From NCBI RefSeq assembly GCF_044628455.1, contig NZ_JBIYZW010000003.1, positions 1 through 64,000 of the forward strand: a stretch of DNA of 64,000 nt, in the 5' to 3' direction. A program made the translations under genes and the position numbers. Source of the DNA: Solirubrum sp044628455 (GTDB taxonomy: Bacteria > Bacteroidota > Bacteroidia > Cytophagales > Hymenobacteraceae). Shown here piece after piece: positions 43,538-53,372 of the stretch. Within the stretch, counting starts at the first letter, position 1, and every line of letters starts with the position of its first letter. The notes under the pieces were generated by a model. That model saw nothing but the letters and a program-made list of their open reading frames with translations. It did no database searches and was not told where the DNA came from.

Positions 43538-46500
43538 TTGGCTACACGCAAGAAAACGGCTTCGGCCGAGGAGCGGATCAACTTCGCCAAGATTAAGAAG
43601 GTTATTGAGTATCCGGATTTCCTGGACGTGCAGTTGCAGTCGTTCCAGGATTTCTTTCAGCTCGAGACGGCCGCCGAGAATCGTACGGATGAAGGTTTGT
43701 TCAAGGTGTTTGCCGAGAACTTCCCGATTTCGGACTCGCGCGAGAATTTCGTGCTGCAGTTTATGGATTACCACGTCGATCCGCCCAAGTACTCGGTCGA
43801 CGAGTGCATCGACCGCGGCCTGACGTACTCGGTACCCCTGAAGGCCAAGCTGCGCCTGCTGTGCAACGACGCCGACAACGAGGACTTCGAAACCATCGAG
43901 CAGGAAGTGTTCCTCGGGAACATTCCCTACATGACGGAAAAGGGCTCCTTCGTCATTAACGGGGCCGAGCGGGTTATCGTATCGCAGCTGCACCGCTCGC
44001 CGGGCGTGTTCTTCGCCCAGAGCAAGCACACCAACGGTACCAAGCTGTACTCGGCGCGCATCATTCCGTTCAAGGGCTCGTGGATTGAGTTTGCCACGGA
44101 CGTGAACAACGTGATGTACGCCTACATCGACCGCAAGAAGAAATTCCCGGTTACCACGCTGCTGCGCGCCATCGGCTACGGCACCGACAAAGACATCCTC
44201 GACCTGTTCGGGCTGTCGGAAGAGGTGAAGGCCGACAAGAAAACCCTCAAGAAAGTAGTTGGCCGCAAGCTGGCCGCCCGCGTGCTGCGCACCTGGACGG
44301 AAGACTTCGTGGATGAGGACACCGGCGAGGTAGTTTCCATCGACCGCAACGAGGTGCTGCTGGAGCGCGACTCGACCGTGGAGGACGAGGACATCGACAC
44401 CATCGTGAACTCGGGGGTGAAGTCCATCATCCTGCACCGCGAAAATGTCAACATCGCCGACTTCGCCATCATCTACAACACCCTGCAGAAAGACAACTCC
44501 AACTCGGAGAAGGAAGCTGTAGAGCAGATTTACCGTCAGCTGCGCAACACCGAAGCACCCGACGAAGAAACTGCCCGTGACATCATCCAGAAGCTGTTCT
44601 TCTCGGATAAGCGTTATGACTTGGGGGATGTGGGCCGCTACCGCATCAACAAGAAGCTGGGCCTCGACAAGAACTGGGAAGCCCGTGTACTGACCAACGA
44701 GGACATCGTCCTGATCGTGAAGTACCTGATCGGCCTGATCAACTCGAAGGCCGTAGTCGACGACATTGACCACTTGTCGAACCGCCGCGTGCGCACCGTG
44801 GGCGAGCAGCTTTACGCCCAGTTCGGCGTGGGCCTGGCCCGCATGGCGCGTACCATCAAGGAGCGCATGAACGTGCGCGACAACGAGGACTTCAAGCCCG
44901 TTGACCTGATCAACGCCCGCACGCTGTCGTCGGTTATCAACTCGTTCTTCGGCACCAACCAGTTGTCGCAGTTCATGGACCAAACCAACCCGCTGGCCGA
45001 AGTGACGCACAAGCGTCGCGTATCGGCACTCGGGCCGGGCGGTCTGTCGCGCGAACGGGCAGGTTTCGAAGTACGTGACGTACACTACACGCACTACGGC
45101 CGCCTCTGCACCATCGAAACGCCGGAAGGACCGAACATCGGTCTGATTTCGTCGCTGTGCGTGCACGCCCGCGTGAACTCAATGGGCTTCATCGAAACGC
45201 CCTACCGCACCGTGCAGAACGGCATGGTAGACATGAGCGAGAACGTGAAGTACCTGACGGCCGAAGAGGAAGACACCCACCACATCGCGCAGGCCAACGC
45301 CCGCCTCGATGACAACGGCAACTTCCTGTCGGACCGCGTGAAGGGCCGCTTCGAGGGTGACTTCCCGGTGGTAGAGCCGGCCGAGTACACCTACATGGAC
45401 ATTGCCCCGAACCAGATTGTATCGGTGGCCGCGTCGATGATTCCGTTCCTGGAGCACGACGACGCCAATCGTGCGCTGATGGGCTCGAACATGCAGCGCC
45501 AGGCCGTGCCGTTGCTGCGGCCGCAGGCGCCCATCGTGGGTACCGGTCTCGAAGGCCGCGTAGCCATCGACTCGCGCGCCCTGGTCGTGGCCGAAGGCCC
45601 CGGCACCATCGACTACGTGGATGCCAACAAGATCATCGTCAAGTACGACCTCTCGGCCGAAGACATCCTCGTGAGCTTCGACGCCGAGCGCGTAACCTAC
45701 GATCTGATCAAGTTCCGTCGCACCAACCAGGATACCTGCATCAACCTGACCCCGATCGTGAAGCGCGGGGAGCGGGTCGAGAAAGGTCAGCCCCTGTGCG
45801 AAGGCTACGCAACCGAAGGCGGCGAGCTGGCCCTGGGTCGTAACATGCAGGTGGCATTTATGCCCTGGCAGGGTTACAACTTCGAGGATGCCATCGTGAT
45901 TTCGGAGAAGGTAGTCCGCGACGACATCTTCACCTCGATTCACATCGAAGAGTTCGAGCTGGAAGTCCGCGAAACCAAGCGCGGCGAAGAAGAGCTGACC
46001 TCGGAAATTCCGAACGTGAGCGAGGAAGCCGTGCGCAACCTCGACGAGAACGGCATTATCCGCATCGGCGCGGAAGTGCGCGAAGGCGACATCCTGATCG
46101 GCAAGATTACGCCCAAGGGCGAAACCGACCCGACCCCGGAAGAGAAGCTGCTGCGCGCCATCTTCGGCGACAAAGCCGGCGACGTGAAGGACGCCTCCCT
46201 CAAGGCGCCGCCCTCCCTGCAGGGCGTGGTTATCGAAACCAAGCTGTTCTCGCGCCCCAAGAAAGACAAAAACCTGCGGGCCAAGTCCAAGCGCGAAGTG
46301 GAGGAGCTTAAGGAGCGCTACGCCGCCGAGCTGCGCGGGGTGCGGGCTGTGATGATCGACAAGCTGGTGCAGTTGCTCGAGGGCAAAACCTCGCAGGGCA
46401 TCAAGCACCGCTTCGGCGATGAAATCCTGTCGAAGGGCGTGAAATTCGGGAAGAAGAACATCTCGGAAGCACTGTTCCCCGACAAGAACCCCTACAAGGA

Positions 46501-47422
46501 CGAGAGCAACTACGCCGTGCCCGAGGAGGTGAACATGTTCAAGGACCTGATCCTGGAGAACTGGACCGCCGACGAGAAGGTGAACCGCATGCTGGTGGAG
46601 CTGGTGAAAAACTACACCAAGCGCCGCAACATCGTAACGGCCCGCTTCAAGCGCGACCGGTTTACGCTGGAAGTAGGCGACGAGCTGCCCGCCGGCATCG
46701 TGCAGCTGGCCAAGGTGTACATCGCCAAGAAGCGCAAGCTGAAGGTGGGTGACAAGATGGCCGGCCGCCACGGTAACAAGGGCGTAGTAGCCCGTATCGT
46801 GCGCGACGAGGACATGCCCTTCCTGCCCGACGGCACCCCGATGGACATCGTGCTCAACCCGCTGGGGGTACCGAGCCGCATGAACATCGGCCAGATCTAC
46901 GAAACGGTACTGGGCTGGGCCGGCCTCAAGCTGGGCCGCAAGTACTCGACGCCCATCTTCGACGGGGGTACCGAAGAAGAGGTGGCCAAGGAGCTGACCG
47001 ACGCCGGCCTGCCGGATTGGGGCCGGGCCTACCTGCACGACGGCCTCTCGGGCGACCGTTTCGACCAGCCGGTAACCGTGGGCGTGATTTACATGCTCAA
47101 GCTCGGTCACTTGGTCGACGACAAGATGCACGCCCGTTCCATCGGTCCGTACTCGCTCATCACGCAGCAGCCGCTGGGTGGTAAGGCGCAGTTCGGTGGC
47201 CAGCGCTTCGGCGAAATGGAAGTGTGGGCCCTGGAAGCCTTCGGCGCCTCGAACATCCTGCAGGAAATCCTGACGGTGAAATCGGACGACGTGATTGGCC
47301 GCGCCAAAGCCTACGAAGCCATTGTGAAGGGCGACGTGCTGCCCAAGCCGAATATCCCGGAGTCGTTCAACGTACTCATTCACGAGCTGCGTGGTCTGGC
47401 CCTGGAAATCACGCTGGACTAG
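43538..47422 (+). CDS. rpoB: RNA polymerase subunit beta
   Basis: The 1294-residue beta subunit forms half of the RNA polymerase active cleft. Landmarks include the rifampicin-region sequence FFGTNQLSQFMDQTNPLAEV and HKRRVSALGPGGLSRERAG (about residues 470-500), the NIGLISSLCVHARVN block, GYNFEDAIVISEKVVRDD, the GRHGNKGVVARI active-site region near residue 1070, and PLGGKAQFGGQRFGEMEVWA near the C-terminus. The family start corresponds to a TTG codon at 43538; I see no ATG that fits. The protein is of the Bacteroidota type in length. Confidence 0.98.
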   Translation: MATRKKTASAEERINFAKIKKVIEYPDFLDVQLQSFQDFFQLETAAENRTDEGLFKVFAENFPISDSRENFVLQFMDYHVDPPKYSVDECIDRGLTYSVPLKAKLRLLCNDADNEDFETIEQEVFLGNIPYMTEKGSFVINGAERVIVSQLHRSPGVFFAQSKHTNGTKLYSARIIPFKGSWIEFATDVNNVMYAYIDRKKKFPVTTLLRAIGYGTDKDILDLFGLSEEVKADKKTLKKVVGRKLAARVLRTWTEDFVDEDTGEVVSIDRNEVLLERDSTVEDEDIDTIVNSGVKSIILHRENVNIADFAIIYNTLQKDNSNSEKEAVEQIYRQLRNTEAPDEETARDIIQKLFFSDKRYDLGDVGRYRINKKLGLDKNWEARVLTNEDIVLIVKYLIGLINSKAVVDDIDHLSNRRVRTVGEQLYAQFGVGLARMARTIKERMNVRDNEDFKPVDLINARTLSSVINSFFGTNQLSQFMDQTNPLAEVTHKRRVSALGPGGLSRERAGFEVRDVHYTHYGRLCTIETPEGPNIGLISSLCVHARVNSMGFIETPYRTVQNGMVDMSENVKYLTAEEEDTHHIAQANARLDDNGNFLSDRVKGRFEGDFPVVEPAEYTYMDIAPNQIVSVAASMIPFLEHDDANRALMGSNMQRQAVPLLRPQAPIVGTGLEGRVAIDSRALVVAEGPGTIDYVDANKIIVKYDLSAEDILVSFDAERVTYDLIKFRRTNQDTCINLTPIVKRGERVEKGQPLCEGYATEGGELALGRNMQVAFMPWQGYNFEDAIVISEKVVRDDIFTSIHIEEFELEVRETKRGEEELTSEIPNVSEEAVRNLDENGIIRIGAEVREGDILIGKITPKGETDPTPEEKLLRAIFGDKAGDVKDASLKAPPSLQGVVIETKLFSRPKKDKNLRAKSKREVEELKERYAAELRGVRAVMIDKLVQLLEGKTSQGIKHRFGDEILSKGVKFGKKNISEALFPDKNPYKDESNYAVPEEVNMFKDLILENWTADEKVNRMLVELVKNYTKRRNIVTARFKRDRFTLEVGDELPAGIVQLAKVYIAKKRKLKVGDKMAGRHGNKGVVARIVRDEDMPFLPDGTPMDIVLNPLGVPSRMNIGQIYETVLGWAGLKLGRKYSTPIFDGGTEEEVAKELTDAGLPDWGRAYLHDGLSGDRFDQPVTVGVIYMLKLGHLVDDKMHARSIGPYSLITQQPLGGKAQFGGQRFGEMEVWALEAFGASNILQEILTVKSDDVIGRAKAYEAIVKGDVLPKPNIPESFNVLIHELRGLALEITLD

Positions 47423-47439
47423 TTAATAGCTGCGAACAG

Positions 47440-47475
47440 AATGGTTGTCGGCGCCTGCGGGGGCCGGCAACCATT
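47440..47475 (+). other. Hairpin in the 340-bp rpoB-rpoC gap
   Basis: Arms AATGGTTGTCGGC and GCCGGCAACCATT (one G-U) form a 13-bp stem about 20 bases after rpoB. There is no T tract, so it may stabilise or process the mRNA rather than terminate it. The rest of 47423-47762 has no supported gene, promoter or repeat. Confidence 0.55.
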
Positions 47476-47762
47476 TCGCGCGTAGTACGAGCGGCTGCAA
47501 GACATGCTTTCCGGGTGCTGTTCCGAGATATGGTCAGGACAGCTCAATCCACCCGAAAAGTCATCAACCGGCCGGTCGAAGGAAGCCACAACCTGGCTTC
47601 ACCCTCAGACCTGATAAAACCTACTGCGCGGCGTACCTATCCGACCCGCAGAGCACTTTTACCTGAGTCGAACTGTTACCCGATTCTGCGGTCTGGCTTC
47701 GGCCAGGTACAGGAACGGAAACAGTGAACAGCAACAAGCTAACAGCTTAACAAACAAGCAAC

Positions 47763-50700
47763 ATGGCGTTTGCAAAAACGAAAAAGCTGGTGCAGGACTT
47801 CTCGAAAGTCACCATCTCGCTCGCCTCTCCCGAAGCCATTCTGGAGCGCTCGAACGGGGAAGTAGTGAAGCCCGAGACGATCAACTACCGCACGTACAAG
47901 CCCGAAATGGGCGGTCTGTTCTGCGAGCGGATCTTCGGGCCGGTGAAGGACTGGGAGTGCCACTGCGGCAAATACAAGCGCATTCGCTACAAGGGCATCA
48001 TCTGCGACCGTTGCGGCGTGGAGGTGACCGAGAAGAAAGTGCGCCGCGAGCGGATGGGCCACATCGAACTGGTGGTGCCCGTCGCGCACATCTGGTACTT
48101 CAAGTCGCTGCCCAATAAAATCGGCTACCTGCTGGGCCTGCCCACCAAGAAGCTCGACCAGATCATCTACTACGAGCGTTACGTGGTAGTGCAGCCGGGC
48201 GTGCTCGAGGCCGAAGGCGTGCAGCAGTACGACTTCCTGACGGAAGACGAATACCTGGACATCATCGACAAGCTCCCCCGCGAGAACCAGATGCTGCCCA
48301 ACGAGGACCCGCAGAAGTTCATCGCCCGCATGGGTGCCGACGCGCTGTACATGCTGCTCGAGCGCCTGAACCTGGACGAGCTGAGCTACTCGCTGCGCGA
48401 CTCCGCCGCCCACGAAACCTCGCAGCAGCGCAAGGCCGAAGCCCTGAAGCGCCTGCGCGTGGTGGAAGCCTTCCGCGAAGCCAACACCCGCGTGGAAAAC
48501 CGTCCCGAGTGGATGGTGATTCGCATGGTGCCGGTAATTCCGCCGGAGCTGCGCCCCCTGGTGCCCCTGGACGGTGGCCGCTTTGCTACCTCCGACCTGA
48601 ACGACCTGTACCGTCGCGTTATCATCCGCAACAACCGCCTCAAGCGCCTGATCGAAATCAAGGCGCCGGAGGTGATTCTGCGCAACGAGAAGCGCATGCT
48701 GCAGGAAGCCGTGGACTCGCTGTTCGACAACTCGCGCAAGGTGAATGCCGTGCGCGCCGAAGGCAACCGCGCCCTGAAGTCGCTGTCCGACATGCTGAAA
48801 GGCAAGCAGGGCCGCTTCCGTCAGAACCTGCTCGGTAAGCGCGTCGACTACTCGGGCCGTTCGGTTATCGTGGTGGGCCCCGAGCTGAAGCTGCACGAGT
48901 GCGGTCTGCCCAAGAACATGGCGGCCGAGCTGTTCAAACCGTTCATCATCCGCAAGCTCATCGAGCGCGGCATCGTGAAGACGGTGAAGTCGGCCAAGAA
49001 AATCGTGGACCGCAAGGACGCCGTGGTATGGGACATCCTGGAGAACGTGCTGAAAGGCCACCCGGTGCTCCTGAACCGTGCTCCTACGCTGCACCGTCTG
49101 GGTATCCAGGCGTTCCAGCCGCGCCTGATCGAGGGCAAGGCCATCCAGCTGCACCCGCTGGTGTGTACCGCCTTCAACGCTGACTTTGACGGTGACCAGA
49201 TGGCCGTGCACGTGCCCCTCGGGCCGGCCGCCGTGCTGGAAGCCTCCATGCTCATGCTGGCCTCGCACAACATCCTGAACCCGGCCAACGGCGCGCCCAT
49301 CGCGGTACCGTCGCAGGACATGGTTCTGGGCTTGTACTACGTGACCAAAGGCAAGCGCAGCACCGAAACCGAGAAGATTCAGGGCGAAGGCATGACCTTC
49401 TACTCCTCGGAGGAAGTGGTTATTGCTATCAACGAAAAGCAACTCTCGAAGCAGGCCTACATCAAGGTGCGCACGAAGGTGCGCGACGAGAACGACCAGC
49501 TCGTGACCAAGGTCATCGAGACGGTGGCCGGCCGCGTGCTCTTCAACCTGCACGTGCCCGAGGAGGTAGGCTTCGTGGACGAGCTGCTCACCAAGAAGAA
49601 GCTCCAGCAGATCATCTCGCTGGTGTTCAAGCGCACGGGCATGGCCCGTACCGCTCAGTTCCTCGACGACATCAAGACCCTCGGCTTCCAGTCGGCCTTC
49701 AAAGGCGGTCTGAGCATGGGTCTGGGTGACATTCAGATTCCGAAGGAGAAGGACGCCCTCATCGCGCAGGCCAAGGCCGACGTGGATGCGGTAACCCAGA
49801 ACTACCAGATGGGTCTGATTACCGACAACGAGCGTTACAACCAGGTTATCGACATCTGGACGCGCATCAACAACCAGATTACGGAGACGCTCATGCGTCG
49901 TCTCGAAACGGACGACCAGGGTTTCAACTCGATCTACATGATGATGCACTCCGGTGCCCGCGGCTCGCGCGAGCAGATTCGTCAGCTCGGCGGGATGCGT
50001 GGTCTGATGGCCAAGCCGCAGAAGTCGTTGCAGGGTTCGGTCGGTGAAATCATCGAAAACCCGATCCTGTCCAACTTCAAAGAAGGCCTGGACGTAATCG
50101 AGTACTTCATTTCGACCCACGGTGCCCGTAAGGGTCTGGCCGACACCGCTCTGAAGACGGCTGACGCCGGCTACCTGACGCGTCGTCTGGTAGACGTGTC
50201 GCAGGACGTGATTGTAAACGACGTGGACTGCGGTACGCTGCGCGGCATCGAGACCTTCGCCCTGAAGGACAACGAAGACGTGGTAGAGCCGCTGGCCGAG
50301 CGTATCCTGGGCCGCGTGGCGGTGCACGATATCATCGACCCGCTCACCGACGAGATTATCCTGCCGGCTGGCGAGGAAATCACCGAGGAAATCACCCGTC
50401 GCATCGACAACACCAGCATTGAATCGGTGGAAATCCGCTCGGTGCTGACCTGCGAAGCCAAGCGTGGGATCTGCGGCAAGTGCTACGGTCGTAACCTGTC
50501 GTCGGGCCGCATGGTCCAGAAAGGCGAAGCGGTCGGCGTAATTGCGGCCCAGTCCATCGGCGAACCGGGTACCCAGCTCACGCTGCGTACCTTCCACGTG
50601 GGTGGTACGGCCTCCAACATCGCCGTTGAAGCCAGCATCCGCGCCAAGTTCGCCGGCGTCATCGAGTTCGAGGATATCCGCACCGTGGATACCGTGACCG

Positions 50701-52106
50701 AGGACGGCGTGAAGGGCAAAGTGGTGATGGGCCGCTCGGGTGAAGTGCGCATCGTGGAGAAAGGCACCGGCAAGGTGTTTATCTCGAACCACGTGCCCTA
50801 CGGCTCGTTCCTGCTGGTGGAAGAAGGCCAGGAGGTGGAGAAGGGCGACGAACTCAACAACTGGGACCCGTACAACGCGGTTATCCTGGCCGAGTTCGAC
50901 GGCACCATCAACTACGACGGCATCAAGGAGGGCATCACCTACCGCGAGGAGTCGGACGAACAGACCGGTCACCGCGAGAAGGTCATCATCGAGTCGAAAG
51001 ACAAGACGATGGCTCCCGCCATCATCGTGAAAGCCGGCAAGAAGGGCGGCGACGAAGCGCAGAAAGCCTACAACATCCCAGTTGGTTCGCACATCAACGT
51101 GGAGAACGGCGAGAAAATCAAGGCCGGTCACATCCTAGCCAAGATTCCCCGCGCCGTGGGCAAGACCCGCGACATCACCGGTGGTCTGCCCCGCGTAACC
51201 GAGCTGTTCGAGGCCCGCAACCCGTCGAACCCGGCCGTTGTGGCCGAAATCGACGGCGTGGTAACCTACGGCACGGTGAAGCGCGGCAACCGCGAAATCT
51301 TCGTCGAGTCGAAGGACGGCGTCAAGAAGAAGTACATGGTGCCGCTGTCCAAGCACATTCTGGTGCAGGACAACGACTTCATCCGCGCCGGCGCGCCGCT
51401 GTCGGATGGGGCCATTACCCCGATTGACATCCTGAATATTCAGGGCCCCGGCGCCGTGCAGGAGTACCTCGTGAACGAGATTCAGGAAGTGTACCGCTTG
51501 CAGGGGGTGAAAATCAACGACAAGCACATCGAGGTGGTCGTGCGCCAGATGATGCAGAAAGTCGTGATTATCGACCCGGGCGACACCTCGTTCCTCGAGC
51601 ACCAGGTTATCGACAAGGTGACCTTCATGGAAGAAAACGACTCCATCATCGACATGAAAGTGGTGACGGACGAGGGCGATTCCACGGAGCTCAAGCGTGG
51701 TCAGATCGTGACGGCCCGCAAGCTGCGCGACGAAAACTCCTCGCTGCGCCGCCGCGACCTGAAGCTGGTAGAAGTGCGCGACGCTTCGCCGGCCGTATCG
51801 CGCCCCACGCTGCAGGGTATCACCCAGGCTTCGCTGGGCACGCAGTCGTTCATCTCGGCGGCTTCGTTCCAGGAGACGACCAAGGTGCTGTCGGAGGCTG
51901 CCATCCGTGGCAAGGCCGACGAGCTGCTGGGCCTGAAGGAGAACGTGATTGTTGGTCACCTCATCCCGGCCGGTACCGGCCTGCGGGAGTACCAGCGCAT
52001 CATCGTGGGCTCGACCGAAGACCCCGAGCCGGTGGCCGCTGCCCCGGCCGCGGCCGAGGCCCGGCCCCGCGCCAGCCGCAGCAAGCGCGAAGTATCGGCC
52101 GAGTAA
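47763..52106 (+). CDS. rpoC: RNA polymerase subunit beta'
   Basis: The 1447-residue beta' subunit holds the catalytic magnesium. It has the N-terminal zinc site (CHCGKYKRIRYKGIICDRCG), NADFDGDQMAVH with the three catalytic Asp residues (about 473-478), RAPTLHRLGIQAF, the bridge-helix region (MMHSGARGSREQIRQLGGMR), the second zinc site (CEAKRGICGKCYG) and IAAQSIGEPGTQLTLRTFH. A low-complexity Ala/Arg tail ends the protein. It is unusually far (340 bp) from rpoB. Confidence 0.98.
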   Translation: MAFAKTKKLVQDFSKVTISLASPEAILERSNGEVVKPETINYRTYKPEMGGLFCERIFGPVKDWECHCGKYKRIRYKGIICDRCGVEVTEKKVRRERMGHIELVVPVAHIWYFKSLPNKIGYLLGLPTKKLDQIIYYERYVVVQPGVLEAEGVQQYDFLTEDEYLDIIDKLPRENQMLPNEDPQKFIARMGADALYMLLERLNLDELSYSLRDSAAHETSQQRKAEALKRLRVVEAFREANTRVENRPEWMVIRMVPVIPPELRPLVPLDGGRFATSDLNDLYRRVIIRNNRLKRLIEIKAPEVILRNEKRMLQEAVDSLFDNSRKVNAVRAEGNRALKSLSDMLKGKQGRFRQNLLGKRVDYSGRSVIVVGPELKLHECGLPKNMAAELFKPFIIRKLIERGIVKTVKSAKKIVDRKDAVVWDILENVLKGHPVLLNRAPTLHRLGIQAFQPRLIEGKAIQLHPLVCTAFNADFDGDQMAVHVPLGPAAVLEASMLMLASHNILNPANGAPIAVPSQDMVLGLYYVTKGKRSTETEKIQGEGMTFYSSEEVVIAINEKQLSKQAYIKVRTKVRDENDQLVTKVIETVAGRVLFNLHVPEEVGFVDELLTKKKLQQIISLVFKRTGMARTAQFLDDIKTLGFQSAFKGGLSMGLGDIQIPKEKDALIAQAKADVDAVTQNYQMGLITDNERYNQVIDIWTRINNQITETLMRRLETDDQGFNSIYMMMHSGARGSREQIRQLGGMRGLMAKPQKSLQGSVGEIIENPILSNFKEGLDVIEYFISTHGARKGLADTALKTADAGYLTRRLVDVSQDVIVNDVDCGTLRGIETFALKDNEDVVEPLAERILGRVAVHDIIDPLTDEIILPAGEEITEEITRRIDNTSIESVEIRSVLTCEAKRGICGKCYGRNLSSGRMVQKGEAVGVIAAQSIGEPGTQLTLRTFHVGGTASNIAVEASIRAKFAGVIEFEDIRTVDTVTEDGVKGKVVMGRSGEVRIVEKGTGKVFISNHVPYGSFLLVEEGQEVEKGDELNNWDPYNAVILAEFDGTINYDGIKEGITYREESDEQTGHREKVIIESKDKTMAPAIIVKAGKKGGDEAQKAYNIPVGSHINVENGEKIKAGHILAKIPRAVGKTRDITGGLPRVTELFEARNPSNPAVVAEIDGVVTYGTVKRGNREIFVESKDGVKKKYMVPLSKHILVQDNDFIRAGAPLSDGAITPIDILNIQGPGAVQEYLVNEIQEVYRLQGVKINDKHIEVVVRQMMQKVVIIDPGDTSFLEHQVIDKVTFMEENDSIIDMKVVTDEGDSTELKRGQIVTARKLRDENSSLRRRDLKLVEVRDASPAVSRPTLQGITQASLGTQSFISAASFQETTKVLSEAAIRGKADELLGLKENVIVGHLIPAGTGLREYQRIIVGSTEDPEPVAAAPAAAEARPRASRSKREVSAE

Positions 52107-52134
52107 TCGACTGATCGAGTAAGGAAGCCCGCCG

Positions 52135-52167
52135 GAAGCAATTCTGGCGGGCTTTTCTTGTGTTGGG
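52135..52167 (+). terminator. rpoC terminator
   Basis: Stem AAGCCCGCC / GGCGGGCTT followed by TTCTT, 29 bases past the rpoC stop. Confidence 0.8.
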
Positions 52168-52204
52168 GCCTACCGCCGCGGCCCTTGGGGCGAGTATCAG
52201 TACC

Positions 52205-52402
52205 CTTGCTCGGAACTGTCGGCACGTTTGTCTGGAAGCGACAGTACGTTTCCGCCAACTCGTCCTATCGTCTTGGGCAAAAGACTGCAGTCTTTTGGGT
52301 GAAAGACCGCAGTCTTTTTGGCAAGTCGTAATAACGTGTTGGGCAGAAACTGCTGACGAGCGGTGCCGGACGTGCTGTTGCGGGCTTCAACCCTTAACGG
52401 AA
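52205..52402. repeat. Degenerate 22-bp tandem array, about 8-9 copies
   Basis: Units ending in ACG, TCG or GTC recur with an exact 22-bp step (unit ends at 52226, 52248, 52270, 52292, 52314, 52336, 52358, 52380). Two adjacent units, 52271-52292 and 52293-52314, are nearly the same (TNTTGGGYRAAAGACYGCAG), and contain an 18-bp palindrome AAAAGACTGCAGTCTTTT at 52279-52296. Other units share a T-rich start and GGAA-TCG-like middle. It lies in the gap after rpoC. Confidence 0.65.
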
Positions 52403-52479
52403 GTCTGCGGCAGAAGCAATTCCGGCGGGCTTGCCTTTTCGGGTTATCTTGGACAACGTATCCCGATGTGCCGGAAGCT

Positions 52480-52887
52480 ATGCCAGATTGCTTACTCCGC
52501 CAGCTGAACACGACCCCGGAAAGTCACGTGAAGGCCTCCCAAAAGAATGTGCGCCCCGAGGATTTCATAGCTCTGATACGTTACAACACCGCTGAGGAGG
52601 GCGGGCGCCGCACACCAGTGCGTTCTGGCTACCGAGCGCAGGTAAGGTTTCCCTTCGATGAAATGCAGACGTCGGGTTTGCAGGTATTTATCAATCAAGA
52701 TGAGTGCTGGCCCGGGGAAGAAGTTGAAGCCAAGGTATACCTCGTATCAGCCTGCCTGTTCGAGCGTAAACTATTGGTGGGCGAGGTATTTGAAATCCGG
52801 GAAGGGGCGCGTGTAGTGGGGATAGGCGTAATCAAGCAGTTCACCAACGAGAAGCTCCGCCGGGCTGCGGATGCGTACAGTGGCTAG
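52480..52887 (+). CDS. Stand-alone EF-Tu domain III-like protein
   Basis: The 135-residue product carries, from about residue 22, a single domain like the C-terminal beta-barrel of EF-Tu: FIALIRYNTAEEGGRRTPVR, SGYRAQVRF, DEMQTSGLQVFINQDECWPG and FEIREGARVVGIGVIKQF. It has no G domain, so it cannot bind GTP as EF-Tu does. Small proteins of this kind occur in Bacteroidota; the role is unknown. The start is uncertain: the ATG at 52480 is possible, but an in-frame GTG closer to the domain (near 52528 or 52549) may be used, because residues 1-20 lack conservation-like character. Confidence 0.75.
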   Translation: MPDCLLRQLNTTPESHVKASQKNVRPEDFIALIRYNTAEEGGRRTPVRSGYRAQVRFPFDEMQTSGLQVFINQDECWPGEEVEAKVYLVSACLFERKLLVGEVFEIREGARVVGIGVIKQFTNEKLRRAADAYSG

Positions 52888-52976
52888 TAAAGCAACTTTT
52901 AAAAATTACCTTCATCCAAGCTAAGGCTGTACGTAGCTTGGGCCTACCGATTCTTCGTCACTTCCCGCAACCTAAT

Positions 52977-53306
52977 ATGACCCAACAACCGCCCACTCCT
53001 GGCCCCGAAGAACAGCAGATCAACATCGAACTCTCGGAAGACATTGCCGAAGGCGAGTACGCCAACCTGGCCATGATTGCCCACAGCAGCAGCGAGTTCG
53101 TTATCGACTTCATCCGGCTGATGCCAGGCCTGCCCAAAGCCAAGGTGAAGGCTCGCGTGGTCATCACTCCCGAGCACGCCAAGCGCCTGCTCGCGGCCCT
53201 GGCTGACAACATCGAACGCTACGAGCGCAGCTTCGGCCCGGTGAAAGCCCAGGGCGAGATGCCCAGCTTCCCGATGAACTTCAGCGGGACGATGGGGGAG
53301 GCCTAG
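52977..53306 (+). CDS. DUF3467 domain protein
   Basis: The 109-residue cytoplasmic protein has the DUF3467 pattern: INIELSEDIAEGEYANLAMI followed by HSSSEFVIDFIRLMPGLPKA, KARVVITPEHAKRLL and ALADNIERYERSFG. The function is not known; such proteins are widely conserved and often lie near RNA polymerase genes in Bacteroidota. The ATG at 52977 starts the domain. No signal or membrane segment is present. Confidence 0.9.
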   Translation: MTQQPPTPGPEEQQINIELSEDIAEGEYANLAMIAHSSSEFVIDFIRLMPGLPKAKVKARVVITPEHAKRLLAALADNIERYERSFGPVKAQGEMPSFPMNFSGTMGEA

Positions 53307-53372
53307 GCCCTTCTCCCGCGCGTTTCAACAGGGCCAGGGCGGCAACGCGGCTGGCCCTTATCATTGCCCATT

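Noticed and set aside
47739..51131. 1130-residue open frame on the minus strand
   Set aside because: Antisense shadow of rpoC with His/Val/Leu-rich low-complexity translation.
52279..52296. Operator site for a regulator (18-bp palindrome)
   Set aside because: It falls on the junction of two repeat units, so it is explained by the array; no adjacent regulator exists.
52160..52507. 115-residue open frame after rpoC
   Set aside because: It runs through the 22-bp array and the rpoC terminator, and its Cys-rich composition does not look like a protein.
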